From assembly GCA_946902875.1 (NCBI GenBank), contig OX336338.1, positions 10,283,971 to 10,347,970 on the forward strand: 64,000 nt of DNA. Reading direction: 5' to 3'. The notes under the pieces were generated by a model, which was given only the letters and a program-made list of their open reading frames with translations, was not told where the DNA came from and searched no databases. Positions 12,355 to 25,159 of this stretch are shown here, piece after piece. Each line of letters begins with the position of its first letter. Position 1 is the stretch's first letter. This stretch comes from Nematopogon swammerdamellus. Taxonomy: Eukaryota; Arthropoda; Insecta; Lepidoptera; Adelidae. A program made the position numbers and the translations under genes.

Positions 12355-12520
12355 TTTTAATGCATGCACACCGGCTGCTTCACCGTTCAAAACCGGTGCA
12401 AAACTCTACTAGCCCCTCACTAGGTGGCAAGCTCTAATTGCATAGTGCTGAACGAAATATGGTCGAAATTCGTTCAGTCTCGGCTGTGTGGTGAACGCAG
12501 TCCGTCCATTATAATAGTCC
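12355..12520 (+). mobile_element. Diverged SINE family C copy (head and part of core)
   Basis: TTCACCGTTCAAAACCGGTG, CAAAACTCTACTAGCCCC and CTCACTAGGTGGCAAG align with the sense strand of the SINE at 23063-23466. The 3' part is too diverged to call. Confidence 0.5.
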
Positions 12521-12608
12521 AATATATCTAGTCCAATATAATCAGAAACCCAAAAAAAGGAATTCTCCGGTATAAGCACCTTCTCGGAGATTAAATTGGC
12601 TGGCTAGC

Positions 12609-12646
12609 ATAGAATAGAATAGAATAGAATAGAATAGAATAGAATT
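12609..12646 (+). repeat. (AGAAT)7 pentanucleotide microsatellite
   Basis: Seven exact AGAAT units at 12611-12645 are followed by TTTATTCAGTTGTAC. Such pentamer tracts often sit at a non-LTR retrotransposon end, but no coding remnant is visible here. Confidence 0.9.
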
Positions 12647-14287
12647 TTATTCAGTTGTACACATACATTATATTACAAACACATTAACAGAGATGGAGCT
12701 ACAGAGTACAAAAGAAAGGGCGTAGGCGCAGCATATGGCCACTCGAGTGTCTCAACTCAAGGGCCGCTGTTTTTAACCCAAGCCTATATTAATACTAAAA
12801 TTAAATTAAATCTAAGGAAATTTAAACAACATTAACAAAAATACACATTTACATAATATTTCAATTTTACACAGATTAACTTACAAACTACAAGACAATT
12901 AATTTTCAAGATTAATAAACCCTATTACAATCCACGAGTCATTCAATTTCGAGAGCTGGCTTCAGCGAATCCCGTGTGGTAAGAGCTAGGCGCCACCATA
13001 TGGTTTTAGATACCTACTCGACTCGACTAGCTAAGAGTGAAGCATGTGCTGCCTCTCTGATTCAGCCACCCCACCGAATTGCACAAAAAAAATCTTCCTA
13101 GTCTCAACTGATCCGCACCTACCCCGTTCTAGTTCGTAACTAATCCGGTCTAATTCACACGTAATCTAACCTTACCTAATCCACACCTATTCCAGCCAAG
13201 TTTGGAGATAGCCCAGCGTAATGCACAGCTAATTCTGTCTAGTTCCGCTCGGCCTAAGTAGTCCTAGTCCGGTGTACCCACACGAAACTGGTGGCACTGT
13301 CGATCCCTCTCTGTCTGCCCTCCCTCCGCTCCCCTCGGCCGGTCGTGGGCCCATGGTTCTGTCCACGATAGAGACATCCTGTAGAACTGACAGCTGGAAA
13401 CGCAACACAACGCTACTTGCAGCCCAATTTCATTAGGCAGTAAGCTATCAGTTTGCGTCCATTTCAAACCTACAAATTAAAATCCTTTGGCGGATAAAAA
13501 GCTATAAAACTCACCCGATTGAGCTATATACCTAACATAGCTATAAAAATATGTGTAAACAAGTCTATGTATAGAAACCAGCTTGCCTAATAATGGTAAT
13601 TAATTGTTAATATTTCTGGCTCCAATTTTGAGACCAAACATTTTGACAACGAACAAGGACATCAACCCTAAATGCACATGTTTTACCTTTCTCTCCTATC
13701 TCTCTCAGCTTTTCAATAAAATAATATCACAATGGGAGGTAGTGTGGTGCCTACTTAGTGTTATTTTCCACGCCCTACTTACTATGTGTATCCATATTAA
13801 GTCTTATCGCCGAAAAGCTTTTGGAGGCTTACATCCTGCGGCACTCCAGCGGACCATAAACAAAAAGAATCCACCGAAGCATAAACTTAGGTATTTAACC
13901 TGGAGTACAAAAAACGTTGCTCCCCGGAGTAAAAAAGTGTGAAATTATCTTAAGTGGTGAGTGTCCACGAACCAGCTTTTAAACAAAGCTCTTCCTAACG
14001 GCGCTTTTTAGGGCTCCGTGGGTGGAACCCTGAAAATGAAGAAACACTAGAAATATTCGGTCGTGTTCTATAAATTGTAAAATTACGAAATATTCGTACT
14101 TAATTCATTATATACATACATTTATATTCAATATTCAATAGTCCTCACTCAACGTTGTATACAACGACACATTAGCATTTTTAGTGTACTGGTTTCCTCG
14201 CGGTCTCTTCCTTCGTCTGAGTAACGGATATATAATAAAAGGTCAGCAAATTTTTCTAAAATTCGAATAACCCATTGACGCTAAATT
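12647..14287. other. Intergenic, no gene recognised
   Basis: A patch at 13085-13275 is made of degenerate CTAATCC/CTAGTCC-like words, as is 12125-12260. The frame at 13264-13467 (-) and the 112-residue frame at 13604-13942 (+) have no recognisable domain, signal peptide or splice context. Confidence 0.4.
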
Positions 14288-14582
14288 TGTCCCCGTGCAT
14301 GTCGTAAAAGGCGACTAAGGGATAAGGACAAGATGCCGTGCTAAAGGGCGACAGGTTCGCCACCTCTCACCTTGGCACGGTACTTCCACCGAGTCATGCA
14401 GCAGGTGGGTCTTCGTGCCTTTCTTGCTGCTTGATCGATTGAATCTTGTTCGAATAATTTGCGAAACGTGGTGGTCGGTGTTGTGCTGTAATTTACCAGA
14501 GTTCTTGCAGCACAACACCGATTACTCTGCTTACCCCGATTGTCGGGATTCAGCGTGTTCGATATGTATGTATGTATGTATG
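14288..14582 (+). mobile_element. Family X repeat
   Basis: It carries GTGCATGTCGTAAAAGGCGAC, GATGCCGTGCTAAAGGGCGAC, ATGCAGCAGGTGGGTCTTCG and CACAACACCGATTACTCTGC, and ends in ATGTATGTATGTATG. The 5' part before GTCCCC is missing. Confidence 0.85.
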
Positions 14583-15699
14583 CTAAATTTGTATTTTTAA
14601 GTCCGACTTTTCGCATGCTTTGCATATATTTTAACCACTATAGGTCATGACTCGAATAAGCAGAAAATTACGCTATGTGCGTAATTTTTCACAAAACCAG
14701 AAAACGTTACATAAATTGAATCTAAAGTGGAGCCAAATAGCACGTGAAGCAGCTAGGTGAGCTAATTGAAACGTCCGGGGAGCGTCGCGTCGCGTCGTGC
14801 CAAAGTATTCCTCATAGCAAACATTTTAGTCTCGCCGTCCAGCCAGGAAACGCGGCGGAGGCGGCCGTACTTGCGACAATGAGTGATGTTCCGAGGATGC
14901 ACGAATATTTGTATTGCTTCCGAACTGGGTGGATGTGCCTGAGGTCGGAGCCTCAGGCGTAGCCAATTTCACCCCCGAGGAATTGCCAGTCCGGCTTTAC
15001 CTGTAAAAACAACATATTTTCCTAATTTATCAAATACACAATAAATAAATAGAAGTAGAAGTAGGCATAGGTATAGCTACTCGTACTATAAAAATGTTTC
15101 GATTAGCTTATTAAAATTACATAAGGCTTTCAACGTAACCCTCTACGTGCAAACGGAATTTATACTTGGCAGGTTTTTAAGTAAGGCTGATAGAACTAGA
15201 TCGGATAATAAGGATATTATTATGTCGTGAGCAAGACAGAAGATCGACATTATTTGAAGGTCAACTTTTTTAGAGTTGACACATTGTTAAGTTGCTATAA
15301 ATAATCCAGCAAGAAATGCTACATGTTATCAGTGTGCTAATAAGGGAACGGAAATTTTGTAAAAGTAGGTACGAGATATACAACGTATACTTACAACGTT
15401 ACCTAAAGCACAAGAATAGTCAAGCCTAAAGCATAATCGCTATACAGAGAGGTAACGTGCCGCCGAGTGTCGTGGCCTCATTCCTAGCCATCAGTCAGCT
15501 GGGTGATGGATGACTATGGGGCTGATACCTGATACTCGCCGCAGCTTAGGCCGGCGGTCTTGGGACAATTTTTCCCTCCCTTTAGGTTATTTTTAGGTAT
15601 ACATATTTAAGTTTAGTTTTTGTTTTATCTATATTCAATAATTTTTATAAATACATAAAAAAAAATCTAAGGAAAGATAATATATTTATTTATCTCCAT
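14583..15699. other. Intergenic, no gene recognised
   Basis: The 72-residue frame at 14744-14962 lacks a signal peptide or a known domain. Weak LINE-like similarity appears at 15460-15570, but too little remains to name it. Confidence 0.35.
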
Positions 15700-15908
15700 T
15701 AAACCAGACCTACTTTTCCACCGTTCGAAACCTGTGAAAAACTGTAGGCCACTTCCCTTGAGTATACCAAGATATTCGCATATCGCATAGCCAGCAATTC
15801 AAAGGGAAGCCTCCGTTATTGGACCTTTTCGGAAGTTGTACTAGCTGGGATGGCTAGAACACGCCCTAGTGACTTAGCCACTCATGCCGGATTATGAAAA
15901 AAAATACT
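15700..15908 (+). mobile_element. SINE family C copy
   Basis: The sense strand starts in the tRNA-like B box region (CCACCGTTCGAAACCTGTG, AAAACTGTAGG). It contains AGCCAGCAATTCAAAGGGAAG and ends TTAGCCACTCATGCCGGATTATGAAAAAAAA. It matches the reverse strand of 23063-23466. Confidence 0.75.
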
Positions 15909-16119
15909 TCTATGATCTCCACAGAAATTTTATGACGCCATATTCGTTAAAGTGCATGCACATTTTTATTAGCGTTTTTTAAATATAATATGTAGGCATT
16001 ATGCAAAGATAGAAGGATAAGGAGATTAAAGAATTGTCGATCAAAATTATACATCGACGTATCGTGTGCACTGTAAAATGGGAGGGAGGGGTGATCTTGG
16101 TATCCCGGGTCCCGGGGCG

Positions 16120-16160
16120 TATAAAAAACCGCCTGCCCCCGACGAGCCTTCATTCAGTGT
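16120..16160 (+). promoter_or_regulatory. TATA box and initiator of the Pro/Gln-rich protein gene
   Basis: TATAAAAAA starts at 16120 and an arthropod-type initiator TCAGT lies at 16154-16158, with its A 36 bases from the first T. The predicted transcript meets its first ATG at 16271 and a GTGAGT donor at 16295. This is pattern matching only. Confidence 0.55.
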
Positions 16161-16270
16161 CCGGTGGGTGATCGCTTCGAGCACCGTGGACCTAGTACAA
16201 TCACGCCTGTTTCAAGTGGTCTGGAACTTTGTGGGGAGGTCTGGTGTACATTTTGGTAGATTCTGTGAAT

Positions 16271-19200
16271 ATGCATGCGGACTTGAGGAAAATGGTGAGT
16301 ACATTTATTGTTTTTTTTTCTAATCTTTTCTTGTATTATTATGTTAGTGTCCTCTGAAAATATATTGGTCCTTTGGGCCACGTGTTAAAACCATAAATGA
16401 TATGTGAATAAGAATAATATTGTTTCGCGCTTGCGTAATGCTTTTTGCGTTTGTTGTTTTAGTACATAAGGCGATTAGGGAAAACTTTCAGTAAATTTTA
16501 AATGAGCATAGCGTCCAGGGTTAGGGGCTATTAATAACTGTACATATTATTGTAAATTTGACACAATTTAGAAAATTTAAAAAAATGGCAACATCAAGTT
16601 TATCTTAATCTAACTTTAATAAACATTTCATTTAATTTCAATATGAAGGGACTTGCTCACACAGACGCGGATTAAAAATGTTATATAAATAGCACAATGA
16701 TTATTCCAGTAAAATTTAAAATAAATGTAATCAAATTGATTGTTTTAGACCACGTTGTAACGTTATTGATAAACAACAAACAGAAATATACGATTAGTAC
16801 TCCGGACATGAATCAATCAATCAAAATAATTTTCTTTAATTTTTTTTGTTTTTGTTTGAGAACATACGAGTACATTTCATTCTCTAAATTGCATTCCTGA
16901 ACGAGCTGTTGCCCGCGACAAACATATATAAACATAATATAAACAGGTATTTAGTAAAATGACCATTAAATTGTCTAACTTTAACGCTTCATTGACTTCC
17001 TAGTTGCTTCATCACGTTCCTTTAACGTTTTATCAATTGTTGATTTTTTAAAAGAGCCGAGCGTCCGTCGTTTTATTGTTGTGATGCCTTTTGATGACAT
17101 GGCATTATTTATTTGATTTTGCCTGCCGGTCTGTGGGATGGAGCTATAACACCTAAATAAAAAAAAATCAACAATATTCAGCAAACAAGTTCAACTGTTC
17201 AATCTTAACTAAATTACAAATATTTGTAGGAGAGCTTTTTTCTCTCTGAACTCATTTACGTAAACTGATTTATTTCTTAGTGGGAAATGAAAATTAAATA
17301 TTTTCTATATATTAATAAAAAACAGATTATTTTTTAGTATACTGTTTTGATACTTGTGTTGCTTGCGTTCTCTATCTATTTTTACCCGACTACTGCGAAT
17401 CCAAAAGGACGTTAATGTTTAATAGTTTTTAAATGTGTTTAAATAAAATATGCTTAACGAAATAATAATAATAAAATAATTTTAGTTAATTGAGTAAAAT
17501 ATTTTTAAGCTATGCATTGCATCTAGAACGATAAAAAAGGTATGGACGCCGGACTGTCAAATGCTTGTATGAGAACTAGCGTCGCCGAGTTGCGGGGAGC
17601 GGAGTGTACTTACCGATGATAAGATATTCCACTATTGTGCACACTAAACTTGGCTGTAGTGTTTTTACACGTAAACACACAGCATGTGGGCACTTTAAAC
17701 AGGTTTTTGCGACCGCGGCCGATGACAGACTGACGGGCCAGCGCGCGACCGTCCATACGAAACAAGCATGCTTTTGCTTATATTGTGTTACGCTGGCGAG
17801 GATAGGGTTCGGAGTCCATACCTTTTTTATCGTTCTAGCATTGCATTCTTTACTATTAGTTATATTTTAATTTAATGAAATGACATGTCTTATTTCTTTT
17901 AATTAAGTTGACATGCCGCCATTAATATAATGCTAATCATTATTTTACCGTGTTAACTCGCAAATTACCATTCTATCAAAACACATACGAACGAAGACCC
18001 ATCAATACCATGTAACCTAGTAGCAAGTGTCCGTCGAAAATTACTAAAATGACCTGGCGGTTTCGTGTTCAAGTTAGTATAGTAAAACATACTGGATGCT
18101 AGCGTTAGGTAAAATTTAATATTTTATTTAATACAAACTACGAATTATTTAAATGTAAAGAAAAAAGAACAACCCCGGACCGATGATATGAATGAGATCT
18201 GTAAATCAGGTTGATAAATAAAAAATCTCAACCATACCGACCGATCCCGGGAAAGTTCCCAAGAATAATGATTAAATATTCTTACTATATTCTTTGAAGG
18301 TATACTTACATACATACATATACATAACATGACGCCTGTTTCCAAATGGGGTAGGCAGAGATAAATGAACTCCACGCACCACGATCCCGGCACACGTATG
18401 ACGACGCTCCTACACTCAATATGTTCAGCCTGAAGGTATATATTTCTACAATACGGGTGTTTGTTGCTTGTTTCAGATGAGGATAATTTTGGGAGTGGCG
18501 CTTTTCGTATCAACCGAAGCATTTTTCATGAAATGGAGTTCAGATAATTCGTGAGTATATGCGATTCATATGTTTTTGTACTGTTCTATGTTGTATGTTG
18601 TTCTAAAACACTTTACAAAATTTTATACTTTAAAATGTTGGTAAAATGAAACATTTGAAAGTTAAAATATATATTTTTTTAATGCATCTTGTGATATAGG
18701 TATCAATGAAAAGGACAATACAAATAATGATTTTTCATAATTTTAAAATGCTGCGACACCGTACGGACATTCGTATTGCAGGGGTTGATTGCATGCCGGC
18801 CTGATAGGTGCCTATTTATGCCCCTCTTGAAGAAGCCGAGACTGTACTTGCGGAGAAATACAGTGCACCGAAAGCATTTCAGAGCTTACCGGCTCTGTAG
18901 GCAAAAGAAATGTTTCTAAAGTTTCTTGCCTGGAATTTCAGTTCTAAGTTTTAGGTAGGTATGCGAAATACTGGTAATATTTATTAACTGTTTGTGCTGA
19001 TGGCGAAAATTATTCTGTCTAAAGTACTACCGAAATAGTATTAAATGTTTTTGAGTATTTAGAATGCTACATTTACTCACCGCTAATGTCATCAATCATC
19101 CATCATAAACTACGTTTGATTGCAATCTCCGTTAGATAATTTTTGATTCGTTTTCCCAATGAGTTTTTAAGGATTTAAATGCACAAAGCCGGATATTATT

Positions 19201-20034
19201 TTCTGATGAGATTAATTTAATAATGCTAATAATTAGGAAAATGAACGCATTCAACTAGTACGTGCCACGGTCGCTTTATATCGGGCATGTTTGTCTGTCT
19301 ACTTAGCATATTATTGTACAATTTGTGTTTTTTTGAGCGAAAATTCCAGCGACACTTCAGAATCGTAATAAGACCTAATATAATATGTATGATAATTTAA
19401 ATTCAGAACATAATATTTAAAAGAAAGCATGAGGTGAACATTTTTTTTCATTTAAAAAAATGCATAGGCTTTTTTTTAATAAACCATCTTGTTTCGCTAT
19501 AATCATAGATAACTGGAGATGATTCAGGAAAGATACTCGTACATTCAATGAATATATACATAAGATAGCATGGCCTATATATGCGTGCATTAGATTACTC
19601 TGAACAGAACAGGTGTGTCGGACACTACACAGCCGACCTACTCACGGTTCCGTTGTTTCAGCAGGCAGCCGCCGCCGCCGCCCAAGGCCTGGATACAACC
19701 GCTGCCGCCGGGCATGATCCCAGCCTACCGCGCCTATTCCTACTCCTACATGCCGTACGACCAGCGCAAGATATATCAGATGCCACCGCAGTACCAGCCC
19801 GAGCCCATGGCCCAGAGCATGGCACCAATACCCATCAGCGTGCCAGCTGGTACCAACTTAACTCCGGTGTCACTTCAGCATGTTCAATTGGTTCCCTGCA
19901 TGTGCCCTGTGGCACCAGAAGAGGCCGAGAAGTTGCAGGAGTCTGTGGGGCCTGGACCCTACCTGGCGCAGACGTTCCAGGGACAGGGCTACTCCGCTCC
20001 TCAACAAGAAGCGAATCAACAGTCAAATCATTAG
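16271..20034 (+). CDS. Secreted Pro/Gln/Tyr-rich protein, 149-156 residues
   Basis: Three exons join: 16271-16294 (donor GTGAGT), 18477-18550 (acceptor TTTCAG, donor GTGAGT) and 19662-20034 (acceptor TTTCAG, stop TAG). The introns are phase 0 and phase 2, and the sum is 471 bases. The first ATG of the predicted transcript gives MHADLRKM; an in-frame ATG at 16292 next to the donor would give a protein 7 residues shorter. Exon 2 encodes the hydrophobic signal peptide (MRIILGVALFVSTEAFF). Exon 3 encodes the mature protein: a five-proline run, a Tyr-rich stretch (AYRAYSYSYMPYDQRKIYQ), Met/Pro/Gln-rich repeats, a conserved-looking LVPCMCPV with the only two mature cysteines, and a Gln/Asn-rich end. 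No known domain is recognised. The intron phases match the His-rich gene at 30198. An extracellular matrix or cuticle role is inference. Confidence 0.78.
18755..18905 (-). mobile_element. LINE-E 3' end fragment, diverged
   Basis: Read on the - strand it contains CGCAAGTACAGTCTCGGCTTC and AGGCCGGCATGCAATC, which align with the C-terminal LINE frame at 25160-25390 and 37115-37330. It lies in intron 2 of the Pro/Gln-rich protein gene. Confidence 0.6.
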
Positions 20035-20162
20035 TTAGTGGGCAGACTAGAGTGAGAATGTACTAGTAATGTTAGATGAATTACGTACGGACAACCTAAC
20101 ACTCGTAGGGTCAGTTCTCACTTAGATTTACACGTGCACAGCCAAGAGCTGCTACTATCTAC

Positions 20163-20440
20163 ATACGCTGTATGCCGACAATCGGTGTTGTGCTGCAAGA
20201 ACTCTGGAAAATTACAGCACAGCACCGACCACCAAGTTATTCAAAGTATTGGGACAAAATTATCATATAGCAAACAAAGCTCGAAGACAGGTTACCTACT
20301 GTTGACTTAGTGGAAAACCGTGTCAAGGTGAGAGGTGGCTATCCTGTCGCCCTTGAGCACGGCAACTTATCCTGTTGCCTTAGTTGTTTTTAGGACTTTC
20401 ACGGGGAGATATATAGTGGGCCTATTCTTTTTAAGTAGGT
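20163..20440 (-). mobile_element. Family X repeat, reversed
   Basis: ACAATCGGTGTTGTGCTGCA, CAAGGTGAGAGGTGGCTATC and CTGTCGCCCTTGAGCACGGC are the reverse complement of family X. It lies within the possible 3' UTR of the gene ending at 20034, or just beyond it. Confidence 0.8.
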
Positions 20441-20642
20441 ACCTACATATCAGACTCCACAGGGTAGGAACCTGCTAAATTGTGTTGTCTTAAAGTATAA
20501 TACAATTTTTAATTGTGCTTTTACGCTTTTTTGCAAAAGCACAATTACGCATAAAGCACGTTATTGCAAAACGTAACTTTTGCATGTTTTAACTTGAAAG
20601 GAAGAAAAGTTAAACACATGTTACTCTTCGCTGTGTATCCAA

Positions 20643-20648
20643 AATAAA
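20643..20648 (+). terminator. Possible poly(A) signal after the Pro/Gln-rich gene
   Basis: AATAAA lies about 600 bases after the stop, downstream of a family X insertion. If used, the 3' UTR contains that element. A hairpin (AATTGTGCTTTTACGC, loop, AAAAGCACAATT) lies at 20511-20545. Confidence 0.3.
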
Positions 20649-22732
20649 AACTGTATAATTATTATACTAAATTTGAGTGACATCTTCATTACCAGATACC
20701 TACTCGTTAATTATATTTTTATGATGAAAATACTATTTTAACCAGCAAGTGAGTGTGACAAGGTATTAAATGTGAAGTTTTATATTCGGCTGTCAATAGA
20801 TAGGTATCTATCTATTGCATGCATTGCATATGTATATGCAATACATAGGCTCCTGACGATCATATTTTTGACCAATTAAAATGAAAGAAAATGAGAAAAA
20901 TATCTCAATATTTTATTTACTTCTGGCCCGGAGACGCCCATCTTGTCCAATTCCAAATATTTATAGGTATTTCTAACATAGTTGACGGCGCGGCAGTTAT
21001 ACATACCTACTTATAAAATTATTGTAGTTGACTCTATGTATTGTTATTGTTACATTATTTACCATTTTTAACAAAATAATATAGATATACCTATCTGTAA
21101 TTTGATGTACAATCAACGAAAGACTGATAGGAATAATTCAAATTTCTTGAAACAGAAATTTCTCTAATGATATACCTAATATGGACTTATCTCTAATATA
21201 TTCCTTAGAAATAATGTAAAACTTATTTATACTTATTTAATATATTCAAATAAAAATCATAAAGCATTTTTTATTTATTCGAACCCAGAAAATAGCTGTA
21301 ATTCATATATTAGTTTAGATCTACCTAAATACTACCTAAAATTCAAAAATGTTCTATATTTTGCCTAATTATTTAGATGCTAAAGTGATAGTATGTGGGG
21401 GTGAAGTGACATTCAGTTAAATTATACCTAATATATTACGGTTGTTGTAGATGATGCGGCCAACCGTGTCAGTTTCCATAAAAAAAAAATTCGTACATGT
21501 ATAGAGTTTGATGACCCTATCACGGACTTATAGCTTAAATGAACGAATTTAGATTTTGGGGGTCTATTTTGGGGGACAAATTAGAAAGTTAAAACAATTT
21601 TTTTTCAAGTGCATCATTTCGTATCTATGGAAAAAGCTTGTTATAAGAAGTACAAATATGTATTTTTTATAATTTAAAAACGCATAATTTAAAATGTATT
21701 AAAAAAATATTTGAAAATCGAGCATCCCCACAATTATCTCCGAAATTACTGTTTAAAATTTTGAAAAGAAAAATAGACATATCGGTAGTGTCTCTCTTAT
21801 AGTTTACAGGAAAACCTTACCGAAAATCCTACTCGTAAGTTTTAAAATTCTCATAGAAAACGGAATGGTACGGAACCCTTTCCACGCGAGTTCGACTCGC
21901 ACTTGACCGCTTTTTTTATAAATATTTTCCATCTAGATGAAAAACAGCATATACTTCGACACGTAAGCGCAACATCGTTGAGCCCTTTTCATACACGCGC
22001 ACGTGATCCTGCGCTCTCACCCTGTTTTGTGCAAGGATGAAGGGGAAAATTTGACAATTGCCGGATGTATGAGCTAGGGCACTACAAATAACTGCTGGCC
22101 ATAATATTAGGTAAACACGGAGTAATTTAAAAATAAAACATAAAGGTAGGGTATTATAACGCCTAAATAAAACGGACCTATGTTGTATTTATTTATTCAA
22201 TTAAAACATATTTTATTTAAAAAATTACGATTATTATACACAAAAAAAAGAAAACTAAAATTGAATAGTGAAAGTTTAAACATTTAAGAATAGTTGGGAA
22301 AATTGCGCAAACTCGACACGAGCACCTCGCCGGCATGATAAATTGATTCCTGATAGCAATTCCATTTCTCACAGCTCTAAGTATTATAACAACAGGTTGT
22401 AGGCCTAGGGAGTGGTCGAGTGGCGGCGCATGGGTACGCCCAGTAAATGGTTCGCTGAAGCGATCATAACATATCAGCGGCGCGTGCGCAGCTGAGCGCA
22501 ACGCCATTTTCGTGGCTATCTTTTTGTCTAGTCTCGCATACCGCTCGGAGGCCGCAGAAAGTTGTGTTGCGCAACAACTTTCGTTGCGTGCCGCTACGGC
22601 GCGCGGTGTGGTGCTACGCGACGTGCTGAGTCGTCAAACAATACGAGGGTGCGTAATGTTGTCGATAATGTCGATGAAATTTATAAAATAGACTGTAGTA
22701 AGAAAAATACAAATTTATTAAATTAATAATGT
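20649..22732. other. Intergenic, no gene recognised
   Basis: It holds a SINE A tail (21439-21489), a GAGTTCGACTCGCACTTGACCGC repeat piece near 21890 and a GC-rich patch at 22500-22640. The 96-residue frame at 22217-22507 (-) follows that patch but has no domain or signal peptide I can name. Confidence 0.4.
21439..21489 (+). mobile_element. SINE family A, 3' tail only
   Basis: Only GGTTGTTGTAGATGATGCGG, CCAACCGTGTCAGTTTCCAT and the A run remain. This is a strongly 5'-truncated insertion. Confidence 0.75.
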
Positions 22733-22990
22733 GTTCACCCGGTGTTATGGGCTGACATCACGGATGTTGTAGGTGATGTAGCCAACCGGGTCAGTTTCCA
22801 AAAAAAAAATGTTTTAATATGATTTTTTTTGTGCACCTGAAACTGTTGGACATTGCACCTGAAAATAACTTCGTGAAGTAGGTGCCATGTCAGTGCTTCC
22901 GTTTGGTTATGCCGGCTACACTGAACTGAACAGAAGACACGAATTATTTACGTAGGTAGCCTCTTCCGCCGACCATTCATTCAATGCGAT
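22733..22990. mobile_element. Two SINE A fragments in opposite orientation
   Basis: A + strand tail at 22733-22809 (CACCCGGTGTTATGGGCTGA to a GTCAGTTTCCA-An end) is followed at 22860-22990 by a reversed core fragment (TAGGTGCCATGTCAGTGCTTCC, GCCGGCTACACTGAACTGAAC). This is a tail-to-tail arrangement of two insertions. Confidence 0.8.
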
Positions 22991-23062
22991 TGTATTTTGT
23001 ATCAATCCGAATCCCGATTATAACCCTTCTACCTCGTAAGCTAAAGTTATGTGGATACTTTT

Positions 23063-23466
23063 TTTTAATGTAATCCGGTATGAGTGGCTGAGTTGGAGGG
23101 TCCAAAGCGCATGCTCCGACCAGCCAATATTACCTCCGAGAAGGTAGGTGCCATACAGGAGACTTCCCTGGATTGCTGGCTATACTGGACTAGAGGAGAA
23201 CACAACTGAGGCTGCTATGCGGCCATCTTACATCCAGTACGGTGGTACCAACCCAGTCGGCTACAATCTGATCCTACCACATAGTAAGGGGCAAGGGAAG
23301 GAACCTACAGTTTTACACCGGTTCCGAACGGTAAAGCAGCAGGTGTGGGTATGCACGTAAATTTTTTCGTCAGAAAAACTCATTGGTACACGCCGACCGG
23401 ATTCAAACCGCTGACCTCTCGCATGAGAAGCCAATACCCAAACCACTCGGCCACCCGCTGCTTACC
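23063..23466 (-). mobile_element. SINE family C, most complete copy with tRNA-derived head
   Basis: In the sense (minus) direction it begins at about 23466 with a tRNA-like block: box A-type TGGCCGAGTGGTTTGGG and box B-type GGTTTGAATCC, about 80 bases in all. Next come CGGTTCCGAAC..ACCGG-type sequence, AAAACTGTAGG, the shared core (GGTGGTAGGATC, GGGTTGGTACCACCGTACTG, CAGTATAGCCAGCA, ATGGCACCTACC) and the tail CAGCCACTCATACCGGATTACATT-An. Core words match SINE A, so the two families share a core but differ in head and tail. The tail resembles LINE-D. Confidence 0.8.
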
Positions 23467-23639
23467 TACAGGTTTTATTTGGAATTCGTTCCACGGTCAA
23501 CCTGAACAGTATAAAGCATACAATAAACTTCATAAGTATAAAGTGAAACACAGCATACGCGCGATTTAGCTTCAAAGGGCGTAAGCCGATTATTATTAAA
23601 CACTTTTGAATTACATTCATTCATATGTAGTGATCGGTA

Positions 23640-25159
23640 ACCATCCCACCACAGATAATATAATAAAACTGTTGTTACAACAGACTATAATTGTTTAATA
23701 CAACCATTAAAGATAAACACAACTTGAAATGTATCGATATCAACAAAGTACTCCACTATTAAATCTTATCGAATGCACGCGTGTGAACTAGTTTCCGCTG
23801 CGTGCGCTAATACTTCCATTTCCACATTATTGGTGCTACACCCTAACCCCTGAAATAAATCAGTAAATACTAGTAGGTACATAGCATAATACATATGAAA
23901 TTAAAATCACTTTATGTAAAGATGATTGTGATTTTAGCTTATTATCATGCCCTCCTATGTCTGATCTAGGTGCCATGACTTCTCTTGCGATCATTGTTGA
24001 GAATGGAAACCGATAGACATAAGTAGCGATTTTACCATATTGTGCCGAAATGAGCGCATTAAAGTCTTTTGTACGGGATTTCGTGCATTGAACTCTTTTA
24101 TATTAGCTCTCGTAAATATCTGTATTTTTTCATACTAACTGAAGTATGAAGTTTTTGTCGGCTCTTTTTCGTAGTTATAATCTAACCCGGATATAAAGGA
24201 AATATATTATGACAAGATCTTCGTCCTCGATGTGGGTTCAAGGATGGCGGCCGCTACTGGAAACCGGTGTTGCCGCTGATATCTCCGACAAAGAGTTATT
24301 CTGTGGATACAGAGGGTCAAATTATTAGGGATTAGCGAATTCTTCGAAAATTCTAATACTCTAATCAGTAATGAAGCCGGATTAGAACCGCCGACCATTT
24401 GGATTACCCGTCACTTGAATAATGTATAAGGTAACATTATTATTATGTTATTAACTAACTATGGCCTCACGTATATTACCTTAAGTCGTCGTCCCTTGCG
24501 GGGTAACAATCGTGAAACATACTTATACTATAATGAAGCAAAAGAAAGCACGCCACGCATAATTCTTCGAACGTTTTATATATAACCCGACTCGGTTGGC
24601 TAAATCACCTGATAAACTCATTACACCATATTGAGCCCATTACATTGTTGTTCTCCTGTCGGAACCAGCTACTACTTAATAGCCGATTTTACCACCTCCA
24701 GTAAGTCTCGCCTAACAGTTAATTATCGGCAACAGTGACATTTCTCATACAGTTGATAGGTGATAACCGGCAGCTACATTTTAGCCAAGATCTTAGTGAA
24801 ATCGCCTTAACTCAATGCTCTCTTTGAGTGCGTGGCGGCTACACTGAACTTCACGGGAAACGCCTTAAATTTTTCTTAGCCGTTTTTTGGTGTCAGCGTA
24901 TTGTCCGAAAAACAACAATTTTGTTTAAAACAAAACAATAGTGTTTAAAGTTTCATATTGCATCACATGATGCAATTATTGCAACAAACACAGCACGTAT
25001 TGAAATTAATTATCGTTGTTCAGTCGAGATGCACTGTTTGAATAGGAGTCTTGTATATTATTCTGACTTTTTTCGGGATGACACCAGTTAGTTATTAGTT
25101 TAGAATGATTTCGCAATTACCAACCGTGTTAAAGGGTGGTGAGTATTTAATTATTTTTA
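23640..25159. other. Intergenic, no gene recognised
   Basis: No coding exon is supported. Box B-like AGCCGGATTAGAACCGCC at 24374-24391 and GGGTTCAAGGATGG near 24226 hint at an old tRNA-derived repeat, but I could not delimit it. Confidence 0.35.

Noticed and set aside
13604..13942. 112-residue + strand frame
   Set aside because: No domain, odd composition and no splice or promoter context.
22217..22507. 96-residue frame on the - strand with an ATG after a GC-rich patch
   Set aside because: No signal peptide or domain and the end is low complexity; the upstream patch resembles a repeat.
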